This document shows positions 44,893-56,533 of a DNA stretch of 64,000 nt, piece after piece. Below the pieces are notes generated by a model, which was not told the origin of the DNA, made no database searches, and saw only the letters and a list, made by a program, of their open reading frames with translations. Position numbers and translations under genes: made by a program. This DNA is from Cunninghamia lanceolata. Its lineage: Eukaryota; Streptophyta; Pinopsida; Cupressales; Cupressaceae. Where the stretch lies: assembly GCA_027924645.1 (NCBI GenBank), contig BSBN01000242.1:1302001-1366000 (forward strand), written 5' to 3'. Position 1 is the first letter of the stretch. Each line of letters begins with the position of its first letter.

Positions 44893-46155
44893 ATGTCAAG
44901 CACATCCGAAAGGATAGAGGTGGAGAAATTCAATGGCACTAATTTTGAGCTATGGAAGCTCAAGATGGAAGACATGCTTGTTGATTGAGACCTCTGGGAA
45001 ACTATTAGTGGAACAAAACCATTTGCAATGTCACAAGTTGATTGGGATCTCAAGGATCGAAAGGCTAAGGATCTCATAAGACTTAGTCTTGCTAATTCTA
45101 TCCTGTTAAATGTCCATGAGGAGGCTACTGCAAACTTGCTTTAGAAGAAGTTGGGAGATGTGTATCAAGCCAAATCCCTGGTTAACAAACTTTTTCTGAG
45201 AAAGAATTTGTATTCTCTTTGAATGGAGGACGGAGGATCTGTTGCCGAACATATGAATTCTTTCAACATGCTAGTTGCACAATTGACATCCATTGGTGTG
45301 AAGATGGAGGAGGAGGATCGTTGTATGACCTTGTTTTGTTCTTTGCCAGACTTGTGGGATCATCTTGTCATGGCTATTGGAAGCACCACATCCACATTCA
45401 AAATGGATGAAGTGGTTTCTTCATTATTGTCTGAAGAGATGCAAAGAAAGTCTTCTGAGGCAACCAAAGAGGCTCTTGCAGTTCGTGGAAGACCCAACGA
45501 GAAAGGGAAAAAGAAGGATAAGAAAGTTGAGAAGGGTAGATCCAAATCTCATGGGAGATCTAAATCTCCTGGAAAGTCTAAGGCTCTATGTTGGAACTGT
45601 GGAAAATCTGGGCATTTATGAAAGTAATGCAAAGAGGAAAATAAAAAGAAGAAGAAGAACCCAGATTCAGCTTCTGAAAAGTCACAAGATGATGGTGATG
45701 CCTTCATCGCAGCCCTGGCAACCCATGCATCTGAAGATGTGTGGATGATTGATTCTGGTGCATCATTCCACATGACCTCACATCGAGACTGGTTCACTAA
45801 GTATGAGGAGTTCGATGGTGGAAAGGTGTACCTGGGTGACGAGTCTCATCTGAAGATTGTTGGTCATGGAAGAGTCTCTATCTGATTCCCTGATGGACGA
45901 GTGAAGGGGATCTTTGGGGTTATGCACATCCCAGCCTTAGCATGGAACCTACTTTTTGTAAGTATGTTGAATGATGCAAGTGTGCAGGTTGTCTTTTCGA
46001 AAGAAGGATGCAAGATGACTAGAGGAGCTATGGTGCTTGCTAAGGGTACTAGGAGAGGTACTCTGTTTCAGCTGGAGGCATGCATTTCACAATGCAATAG
46101 TTCTTCTGACTCAAGGAAGAGGGCAACAGTCACTTCATCCCCACCATTTGAATGA
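44893..46155 (+). pseudogene. Gag-protease region of element C
   Basis: One frame from ATG at 44893 (MSSTSERIEVEKFNGTNFEL). Copia gag is followed by a Lys/Ser-rich stretch, a zinc knuckle CWNCGKSGHL whose last Cys lies after two stops (45619 and 45625), and the protease start WMIDSGASFHMT with an intact D-S-G. Stops are TGA at 44986, 45220, 45619, 45883 and 46153 (all at expected Arg, CGA to TGA), TAG at 45142 (expected Trp, TGG to TAG) and TAA at 45625 (CAA to TAA). No indel breaks the frame. Resembles TNT1-type copia proteins. Confidence 0.9.
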
Positions 46156-47510
46156 GCAGTGAAGAAATTTGTTGTATCTAGTCCTGATGGTTGTATTCAT
46201 GCCTTGGAAGTTAAGCTTCATGCTGAAAAGACAATGTTATGGCATAAGAGATTTGACCACATTGGTGAGAAGGGTCTGCGTACCCTGAAAAATAAGAACC
46301 TCGTTGAAGGGTTAGATGATTGTAATCTTGAGTTCAACTTTTACGAACATTGCATACATGGAAAACAAAATTGCGTTCAGTTTTACTCAAGTTCTCATAA
46401 GTCTTCTGGTGTGTTGGACCTTGTTCATTCTGATGTATTTGGTCTTGTTAATGTTCCTTCGTTATCAAAATTTGTATATTTTGTATCTTTTATAGATGAC
46501 TATAGTAGAAGGACATGGATTTATTTTCTCATAAGCAAATCTGAAGTCTATAGTAAGTTTAAGGAGTTTAAGGCCTTTGCTGAAAATCAAACTGGTAAAA
46601 AGATTAAATGTTTGAGAACTGACAACAGTGGTGAGTTCTGTTCTACAAAATTCGATAAATATTGCAAGGAACTTGGGATTGAAAGACATAAGACAACTCC
46701 ATACACCCCACAGCAAAATGGAGTTGCAGAGAGGATGAACATGACACTGATGGAGAAGGCTAGGAGTATGCTTAGTGGAGCTGGCCTAGAACAAAAGTTT
46801 TGGGCTGAAGCTGTTGCCACTGCTTGCCATCTTGTAAATAGATCTCCTACATCAGCTCTTGTTGGTAAGACACCCATGGAGTTGTGGTCTGGTAGAAAGC
46901 CTTCAATAAGGCATCTTCATGTTTTTGGTTGTGAGGCATATGCACATGTGCCTAGGGAGAAGCGGTCAAAATTGGAGAACAAGGCTGTTAAGTGTATCTT
47001 CATTGGCTATAATGTCGGTGTGAAAGGATTCAAGCTTTGGGACCCTGTGGCTGAAAAAGTGTTGTATAGTAGAAGTGTCATCTTCAGAGAGCTAACACCT
47101 ACTTCCACTATTTTACAGCTAGAAGAGAAAGAGGATGTTGTTCAGTTTCCTGCTACCCCTGAGAAGACTGAACAGAAAGACAATGTTGGACTTGATGATA
47201 AGGAGAGCTTTTACAGCACTGAAAGCTCAGATGAAGAAGTTGAACCTCAACCTCAGCTCTTGAGGAGGTCTACACGAATAAGGAAGCAACCTGAAAGGTT
47301 TGGTTATACATTGCTTGATTCTAGTTGTGCTTTTGCATTGCTTACTAACAGTGATGAACCTAGAACTGTGTTAGAGGCTTTGGATATGAAAGATGCAAGT
47401 TCTTGGAAGAAGGCCATGGAGGATGAGATGGCTTCTTTGGAAAAGAATCAAACTTGGGACTTGGTGCCTTTGCCTCCTGGACGGAAACCCGTTGGATGCA
47501 AATGGGTGTT
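46156..47510 (+). pseudogene. Integrase and start of reverse transcriptase of element C
   Basis: Open for 450 codons. GAG-pre-integrase (MLWHKRFDHIGEKGL) is followed by the catalytic set: VHSDVFG, SFIDDYSRRTW, CLRTDNSGEF and PQQNGVAER. Then come MELWSGRKPSIRHLHVFGCE, an acidic linker, and the beginning of reverse transcriptase (SWKKAMEDEMASLEKNQTWD). Sequence is host up to GTGTT at 47506-47510, where D enters; the 22 residues read beyond that are LTR of D. This integrase looks full length. Confidence 0.9.
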
Positions 47511-50500
47511 TGTTGGTAAACAAATTTGTCACCGTGAAATAACCTTTGAAAATGACTCGTTGCCCTTAGAGTGGTAACTAAATAGTCCCGACAGTTGGAG
47601 AAGTTGTTATTGAATTATTAGCTTTCCTCTGCGTTTGAGAGGGGCAGCTCCCTCTTATAATGGGGGTATTTGTAGTTTATGTGTACTTTTAACCAGAAAG
47701 TACATAAAGGAGAAAAAGAAAAACTAGAGGAAAATAACTAATAGAAATCCCAACAATAGACATATGAATATTAGCTGAGATCTCATAACGGATATGACAG
47801 ATTACAAAGGGATTTTAACACAAAATATGTTTTGATGTGCAATGATAATGAAAGAGAGATGATAAACCTTAAAATACGAAAAGATATGCCACCTCAACAT
47901 GTTCAAATCAAGATACCAAGATATGAGCGTTATTCACTACATCAATCACATAAAATACCAATGGTTTGCACAATCATATAGAAGGATTACTGATTTAACA
48001 TACGAGAAATCAATAATGATAACACATGAATACATTTAGAAAATACGAACCAAAAGCATTCTTCATTATCTCCTTGAAATTATACAATTCCAAAAACTCT
48101 TCTATACATAGTGTCAAGCCAAAAAGTCTTCACACAATATCTCAGTAGTTCTCCAACTTTTTCCCCTGCAAAAAGTCTCTCATTTGATTGAATTACAAAG
48201 CAATATATATAGGTGAGGCTAATAACCACTTAAGGTAACTACCTTAACCACTTTTGTAACTACTTAGAATAACTACCTGGCTAATCCACTTAGGATAACT
48301 ACCTTTTTGAAGGTAAGTTAGGATTTACCTAACTTTTACAAAGTTAAATTCAAAAGGCTAACTTTAATTACAATAAGTGACATAAGTCACTTTTTCAAAA
48401 GGTAACATTAAACTTGGAGCTTTCAAGTTGTAAATTTCTCTAACTTACCCTTTTCCTCTGTTTGCTCAATTTTTGTGTCTAATACCTCCGAAAGCATTGT
48501 ATCAATCATTAGAGCGTACTCGTAGTCTTGAGGTTTGTATTTCATGATGGTGCTTTTACAAGTTCTACACTATTATCTTCTTGACCAACTTTATACCTAC
48601 AACTTGTGTTTGCATAAAGCTTTTTTTCTTGTTTGAATAGATTGCTTCTAGGTCTTTTCAAGATCTGTCAACCTTCAAGACATTGACTAGGATTGGCAAT
48701 ACTAGCCACCCGGCATGACACTATCTTTCCTGCCTCCCAAGCAAAAATGGACCAGTTGCCACCATTTTTCACGCTATACAGGACATGTCATGGAATGTGG
48801 GACACTGTGGAGATGTATGATGAAGATCATGGACTGTAGGCCTATGATACTTGCATTCTATGAAATGACTTTTTAATGATGTATTTTGCCAGACAGTCTT
48901 CATATGTTTTATCTATGCACCCATTTTTGTGTGTATGTCTATTAAGGCATTTGCAAATCCACATTCAATTATACTCTGATGGATGTTCACACCTTTTGCC
49001 AGATTCCCATTGAACACACAGGCTGCAAGTATGCTATCAAAGATAGAGGAGTTTGGTTTCATATTTGCCAACAACATTTGCATCCGAAAGCTTCTAAATC
49101 ACTGTGTTGAGAGATGACAATCCTTTGAAGCATCTTGTCCAACAATGTGTTGACCACCTCCAGTCAAGCTTTCTCTTTGAGCTCGCCCTCTACATGGTGA
49201 CAATAACTAACATGCATGTCTGTCAGGGCACTTCAAGCTACAACACATAACAAATGTGTATTTTGAACGTGTATATCCCAGGATATTGTCTAACAATTTA
49301 TGTGCCTATTATTCAGACACCTTCGTCTTGAGCATCTCTGCAATCATTTCACGTCATGAGACAATGTCCTATTGGGCTCTTTGTGAAATGATGATGCTTA
49401 GTCTAGTTCGCAGATGTCGGCAATGGTTGTGGAGCTCTGCTTCGCATTAAGAAAACAACAGTTGCAATGATAGGAGGTTTAATAACTATATCGATAGGAA
49501 CAACTAAAGGGTTTAGAGAGCCCTTAGTATAAACTCCTACATGCCATACTAGATGCATTACAACTTAGAATGGCTGGTAAAAACCTCTGCTTTGTCATGT
49601 TCCATGGTGCAACTGGAGTGATGCGTGTACGGGTGTGGTGAGTGGTTGCATTCTCTGCTAACTACTCCTAAATAAAGACTTCAAAAGCCTTTCCAACCGG
49701 TCTGCATCTTACTTGTCTTCGCTACTGAAGGTTAGGGTTTTCCTTTCGATATAACCGCTTCCTCACATGCCAAATTTCGAGCATCGTGGGTGAAATGGAG
49801 TGTTCAGACGTTGTTTGAAACAATGTTTGAGTTATGATTTAGCTATATAATTTCGAGGCACTTCTTCAAAACCTCTCGAGGATCGTTAGTAGTTATGAAA
49901 TGAATGATAATGCCCGATGATTAAAAGAACGGGCTCATTTGGTCGGTGGTAAATGTTAGTTTGATGATTGATTAAAACACGCTGATGGAACATAAGTATT
50001 ATTAATTTCGAACGTGGCCCCATACCACTAACTTCTTCCCGCGATGCCTTTTATTTGAACACCTTCTTATCAATAGAAATTTATAAGTGCCCTTGAGTTT
50101 TCTATCTCACCATTGCCAAAATATATTCGACGCATAATGTCAATATGCACATTAGTCACGAATTTCACCAAAGCGTTCCCATATCGACAAAAACTTTACA
50201 AACTCTTTCAATGAACACATTTTGCGAGATAGCTCTGTGAGTCCTTCGTCCCCTTATATCATTGATTTCAGATGTGGACCTTGTAACTTCACATTCTTAA
50301 TCTCAAACATATTAAATTGCGAGATTTTTCAATATATCTCCTTCATCAACACTTTGTGTGTTTTTGAAACTTTTGTTGGAAATTAATTAGGGCTTCACGA
50401 TAAAGAGCTTCTCTTATCCAAGTTCGGGACACAACGAAGTTGGATTTATTTACAATCTCTGCTTATGATCTCCATGCTTATATTTACTGATATAACTCTA

Positions 50501-50926
50501 ACTTACAACCCTCCTTTCCTTGACAATTCAAGAGATCCTTTGGACCTGTGAAGATTTGTAACTCAACTTTTGCCATTAGATCTCTTATGTGCAATTCATC
50601 TGCAAAGGGGAGGTATATGTCAAACTATTTCTCTCGTATTTGCATAAAGCTTTTGATTTGATCATCTGACAAGTTGTTCAATGGAGTATTGAAAATTGAA
50701 GCCTTCCCGAATTATGAGGCATGTTAACATTGAAACTCGTCAGACGAGGTGGCAGTTGGGTGCAACAGTTTGACACTGAGTTATCACTTGGAATAGTGAA
50801 GGAAGTATGTATAGAATTGGTACCTTGCAAAGAATCACGACTTGACTAAGGCCATTCAATGCATGATAGGACTTGTTAATTCATCAGAAAAGTTCAAATT
50901 TTGGATTATCAAAAATGAGGACAACA
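47511..50926 (-). repeat. 3' LTR of element D (minus-strand sense)
   Basis: Aligns with 53098-56533. Contains an AGGATAACTACCT minisatellite (about 48225-48310) with one unit fewer than the other LTR. Minus-strand TATATATA at 48203-48211. Short ORFs inside are not genes. Confidence 0.9.
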
Positions 50927-50945
50927 TCTGGCTCTAACTGGGGAC
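50927..50945 (-). other. 3'-LTR-proximal priming region of element D (atypical)
   Basis: Minus-strand GTCCCCAGTTAGAGCCAGA abuts the 3' LTR. It matches element B's TCCCCAGACAGAGCCAT in the same position and is not a standard purine tract. Confidence 0.5.
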
Positions 50946-51257
50946 AAGGACCTTGTGGACGCAGGATGAACCTAGAATCTCTAGAAATGCAAAGTGCCTT
51001 AAGTCCATGGGGCTATAGAGTTAGGAGATAACATGATGTACAAGGGGAACAAGGAGACAAAGACACACAGAGACAAGGCAAACGACGAAAACAACAAAAA
51101 TTAAAACAAGACAGACACAACAAAAACTCCTAATTAACCTATGTACATGGTAGGTGACTCCTACCTCAAAATTGCTTCAAGATGATCATGTAAAACCATT
51201 AACAGGCTAAGAAAAATAGGCACCTGTATGAAAAAGAAATGTGCATGGATGAGGCAC

Positions 51258-52946
51258 CTATGAACTTAGTAACCATTTCAGGATGATGAGAAAAATAAAA
51301 TATGAGGACTCCTTGAATAGTACACCAAACAACCATTTCTCATCATAAACTTCTGAGTCTTTTTGAATCACATTAGTATTGCCCTTTGTAGTGCTAATCG
51401 TATCTTCTGGCGTCATGTCAAGCATACCAATTTTCTTTATCTGGAGATATTTTTGATAGCTTGAATCAAAGAATATCAAACCATGAACTAAACATTCTTC
51501 ATGTGAACCAATAAGCAAAGAAAACTTGATATTCTGCAGCTGATCCTTCTTATGAATAATGTCCTCCTTTATCATTGAATCATCTTCTGCAAAGGAAAAT
51601 TCCTCCTTCTTTAGCATTACTAACTCAGGATCTTCTTTATTAGAGGGTTGCACATGAGGAAGAGAAAGTGATGAATACGCATCACACACTTTATCATCTT
51701 GAAAAGCCTTTTGTATCATTGATGAAGAAGAAATAATAATTTCCTCCTTTGGAAGTGGTGAAGGAGAAGTTAAAACATGCAGCTCTTCGTCAATCATTTG
51801 AATACTAGCAATTTCATGCATATTCTCATGAACATTAGAACATTGACCTCCTTTATCACTACCATAAACATTAATCTCACTGCTCTCTTCAACATTATTG
51901 CTTAAACAAAGATATTCAGGAACAAATTCATTTCTAGCTTCTCTTTGTGCAGATTCACACCCATTATCCTTATGATCTTGTTGCGCTATTGGAGTGAGAG
52001 TACTCAACACTTCATCTTGAATAGTACCTTTAATTTCAATATTTGAGTATTCTTCTTCAATAGATGATAAAGGGGAAAGAATGAAATCTTCTTTGCAAAT
52101 AAAATCATCTTCAAGAGTCTTGAGACACCAGTTTGTGATGGAAACTTCATGAGAAAGATCTTGCCGTACTATTTCATCATCATTCTCCTCTTGTTCAGAT
52201 TGCATGCATGTCAAGAGAACACTTTGCAACTCGTCTTCATGATCTTTGTTCACACTTTAGTCTGAAATTTCTTCTACACTCTCTTGAACATTAATCATGT
52301 CATGGAAACCTTCCTCGAAAGATATAGTTGTCGAATCAGAGCAAGTTGTCACAAGAGGAGTGACATTCTTCAAAGAAACTGAGAAAATGTCATCATCTAG
52401 ATAGATTTCTTCTTCATCATTAAATTTTTCCATACAATCTTCTTCTTCTATCTCTATCACTTCTTCTTTTTCTTCTTGCTTCAGTGGAGATGTCCTATTA
52501 TGAGGAAATGTAATAGCTTCTTCTCTAGTACATACAAGTTCTGATGAGTTTCTTTCAGGCCTTTGATTAAAAGACATTTCCTTCAATATAGGGTCATTTG
52601 TAGGAAAAAAATTTGCTCCTTCATTGATGTCCTTATCATGCGAATGATATATCTTAGCACAATCCCTTTTATCTTCTGGTGCATGAATCTCCTCCGGTAG
52701 GGGCTTAGGATCACAAGCAAAGAAATGAGTCTTCCTCCCATCCTTTTGTTCAATCTTCTGCAATGTTTGAAGTAAAGAAGGATGAACCTGATTGGTAGCA
52801 AGTTGCATGCCACCATAGAAACTCTTCAAAAACTCCACTTGCTTAGGGTCATCAAGAACTTGATTTTGTTGAGCAGAGGATGCAGAAAAAGGATAATCTT
52901 CATCTTCACTGTCACTATCTGATTCAAGAGACTGCAAGTTATGCAT
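51258..52946 (-). pseudogene. Acidic protein of element D, unknown, one nonsense codon
   Basis: One frame from ATG at 52944-52946 (MHNLQSLESDSDSEDEDYPF) to 51258, broken only by TAA at 52257-52259 (EEISD-stop-SVNKDHED, fits CAA to TAA). About 562 residues, very rich in Glu and Asp, with a Phe/Leu/Ile-rich end (SSYFIFLIILKWL). No gag, zinc knuckle, protease or polymerase motif is seen. It may be the remains or acidic half of a gag like that of element B, whose tail is also acidic. Long conservation of the frame suggests it was translated until recently. Function unknown. Confidence 0.6.
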
Positions 52947-52993
52947 CTAGGTTCTTCGATACCAAACCATCTTTTAGGATTCTTCTTTTAGAT

Positions 52994-53005
52994 AGAGTCG
53001 CCAAC
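52994..53005 (-). repeat. Second primer-site-like motif in element D
   Basis: Minus-strand GTTGGCGACTCT, followed by ATCTAAAAGAAGAATCC, lies about 90 bp into the internal region and echoes the true site at 53074-53091. The flank resembles GCGACTCTGCATAAAAGAAC in element B (26043). Confidence 0.6.
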
Positions 53006-53073
53006 TTCTTTTTTGGGGAGATACTTGTATATTCTTGAGGAATCAAAAGGCACCAACGCTTCAGCTCAATTGA

Positions 53074-53091
53074 TCCCTAGAAGAGTCGCCA
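53074..53091 (-). other. Primer binding site of element D
   Basis: Minus-strand TGGCGACTCTTCTAGGGA, six bases from the 5' LTR edge at 53098. Same type as element B. Confidence 0.8.
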
Positions 53092-53097
53092 AAAATA

Positions 53098-56000
53098 TGT
53101 TGGTAAACAAATTTGTCACCGTGAAATAACCTTTGAAAATGACTCGTTGCCCTTAGAGCAGTGACTAAATAGTCCCAATAGTTGGAGAAGTTGTTATTGA
53201 ATTATCAGCTTTCCTCTACGTTTGAGAGGGGCAGCTCCCTCGTATGATGGGGGTATTTGTAGTTTTTATGTACTTTTAACTTGAAAGTACATAAAGGAGA
53301 AAAAGCAATATTAGAGGAAAATAACTAATAGAAATCCCAACAATAGACATACGAGTATTAGCTGAGATCTCATAATGGATATGATAGATTACAAAGGGAT
53401 TTTAACACAAAATATGTTTTGATGTGCAATGATAATGAAAGAGAGATGATAAACCTTAACATACAAAAATATATGCCACCTCAACATGTTCAAATCAAGA
53501 TACCAAGACATGAGCGTTATTCATTACATCAATCACATAAAATACCAATGGTTTGCACAATCATATAGAAGGATTACTGATTTAACATACGAGAAATCAG
53601 CAATGATAACACATGAATACATTTAGAACATATGAACCAAAAGCACTCTTCATTATCTCCTTGAAATTATACAGTTCCAAAAACTCTTCTATACATAGTG
53701 TCAAGCTAAAAAGTCTTCACACAATCTTTGAGTAGTTCAACTTTTTCCCCTGCAAAAAGTCTCTCATTTGATTGAATTACAAAGCAGTATATATAGGTGA
53801 GGCTAATAACAATTTAAGGTAACTACCTTAACCACTTTTGTAACTACTTAGAATAACTACCTAGCTAATCCACTTAGGATAACTACCTAAGCCAATCCTT
53901 AGAATAACTACCTTTTTGAAGGTAAGTTAGGATTTACCTAACTTTTACAAAGTTAAATTCAAAAGGCTAACTTTAATTACAATAAGTGACATAAGTCACT
54001 TTTTCAAAAGGTAACATTAAACTTGGAGCTTTCGAGTTGTAAATTTCGTTAAGTTACCCTTTTCCTCCGTTTGCTTCATTTTTGTGTCGAATACCTCCGG
54101 AAGCATTGTGTCAATCATTGGAGCGTACTCATAGTCTTGAGGTTTGTATTTCATGATGGTGCTTTTACAAGTTCTACACTGTTATCTTCTTGACCAAATT
54201 TATACCCGTAACTTGTGTTTGCATAAAGCTTTTTCTCTTGTTTGAATAGATTACTTCTAGGTCTTTTCAAGATCTGTCAACCTTCGAGACACTGACTAGG
54301 ATTGGCAATACTAGCCACTTGGCATGACACTATCTTTTCTGCCTCCCAAGCAAAAATGGACCAGCTGCCACCATTTTTCACGCTATACAGGACATGTCAT
54401 GGAATGTGGGACACCGTGGAGATGTCGATGAAGATCATGGACTATAGGCCTATGATACTTGCATTCTATGAAATGACTTTTTAATGAGGTATTTTGTTGG
54501 ACAGTCTTCATATGTTTTATCTATGCACCCATTTTTGTGTGGATGTTTATTAAGGCATTTGCAAATCCACATTCAATTATACTCTGATGGATGTTCACAC
54601 CTTTTACAAGATTCCCATTGAACACATGGGCTGCAAGTATGCTATCAAAGATAGAGGAGTTTGATTTCATATCTGCCAATAGCATTTGCATCCGAAAGCT
54701 TCTAAATCACTGTGTTGAGAGATGACAATCCTTTGAAGCATCTTGTCCAACAATGTGTCGACCACCTCCAGTCAAGCTTTCTCTTTGAGCTTGCCCTCTG
54801 CATGGTGACAATAACTAGCATGCATGTCTATCAGGGCACTTCAAGCTACATCACATAACAAATGTGTATTTTGAACATGTATATCTCGGGATATTGTCTA
54901 ACAATTTACGTGCCTATTATTTAGACACCTTCGTCTTGATCATCTCTGTAATCATTGCACATCATGAGATGATGTCCTATTGGGCTCTTTGTGAAACGAT
55001 GATGCTTAGTTTGGTTTGCAGATGCCGGAAATGGTTGTGGATCTCTGCTTTGCATTAACAAAACAATGGTTGCAATGATAGGAGGTTTAATAACTATATC
55101 GATAGGAACAGCTGAAGGGTTTAGAAAGCCCTTAGTCTAAACTCCTACATACCATACCAAATGCATTATGACTTAGAATGGCTGGTAAAAACCTCTGCTT
55201 TATCATGTTCCATGGTACAACTGGAGTGATGTGTGTACGGGTGTGGTGAGTGGTTGTATTCTCTGTTAACTGCTCCTAAATAAAGACTTCGAAAGCCTTT
55301 CCAACCGGTCTGCATCTTACGTGTCTTCGCAACTGAAGGTTAGGCTTTTCCTTTTGATATAACCACTTCCTCACATGCCAAATTTCAGGCATCATGGGTG
55401 AAATGGAGTGTTCGGACATTGTTTGAAACAACGTTTGAGTTATGATTTAGCTATGTAATTTTGAGGCACTTCTTCAAAACCTCTCGGAGATCGTTAGTAG
55501 TTATGAAATGAATGATAATGCCCGATGATTAAAAGAACGGGCTCATTTGGATGGCGGTAAATGTTAGTTTGATGATTGATTAAAACACGCTGATGGAACA
55601 TAAGTATTATTAATTTCGAATGTGGCCCCATATGACTAACTTCTTCTTGCGATGCCTTTTATTCGAATACCTTCTTATCAATAGAAATTTATAAGTGCCC
55701 TTGAGTTTGCTATCTCACCATTGCCAAAATATATTCGATGCATAATGTCAATATACACATTAGTCACAAATTTCACCAAAGCTTTCCCATATGGACAAAA
55801 ACTTCACAAACTCTTTCAATGAACACATTTTGGGAGATAGCTCCGTGAGTCCTTCGTCGCCTTATATCATTGATTTCAGATGTGGACCTTGTAACTTCAC
55901 ATTCTTAATCTCAAGCATATTAAATTGCGAGATTTTTCAATATATCTCCTTCATCAACTCTTTGTGTGTTTTTGAAACTTTTGTTGGAAATGAATTAGGT

Positions 56001-56533
56001 CTTCATGATAAAGAGCTTCTCTTATCCAAGTTCGGGACACAACGACGATGGATTTATTTACAATCTCTGCTTATGATCTCCATGCTTATATTTACTGATA
56101 TAACCCTAACTTACAACCCTCCTTTCCTTGACAATTCGAGAGATCCTTTGGAACTGTGAAGATTTGTAACTCAACTTTTGCCATTAGATCTCTTAAGTGC
56201 AATTCATCTGCAAAGGGGAGGCATATGTCAAACTATTTCTCTCTTATCTGCATAAATCTTTTGATTTGATCATCCAACAAGTTGTTCGATGGAGGATTGA
56301 AATTTGAAACCTTCCCGAATTATGAGGCATGTTGACATTGAAACTCGTCGGACGAGGTGGCAGTTGGGTGCAACATTTTGACACTGAGTTATCACTTGGA
56401 ATAGTGAAGGAAGTATGTATAGAATTGGTGCCTTACAAATAATCATGACTTGACTAAGGTCATTCGATGCATGATAGGACTTGTTAATTCATCAGAAATT
56501 TCAAATTTTAGATTATCAAAAACGAGGCCAACA
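53098..56533 (-). repeat. 5' LTR of element D (minus-strand sense)
   Basis: Partner of 47511-50926. The AACTACCT minisatellite at about 53815-53915 has one more unit of about 26-28 bp. Minus-strand TATA-like ATATATA at about 53788-53795. Confidence 0.9.

Larger units (their letters stand above)
47511..56533 (-). mobile_element. Element D: non-autonomous LTR retrotransposon nested in C
   Basis: LTRs at 47511-50926 (3,416 bp) and 53098-56533 (3,436 bp) flank only about 2.17 kb of internal DNA. The target duplication GTGTT lies at 47506-47510 and 56534-56538. Ends are TGTTGG...CCAACA in the right copy (…GGACAACA in the left). The primer site and the single ORF are both on the minus strand, fixing orientation. 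No polymerase or integrase. It shares primer site, downstream primer-like motif and 3'-LTR-proximal sequence with element B. Confidence 0.9.

Noticed and set aside
51258..51400. Envelope-like membrane protein at the end of the D ORF
   Set aside because: There is one short hydrophobic stretch, no signal peptide or cleavage site, and the rest is acidic and soluble-looking.
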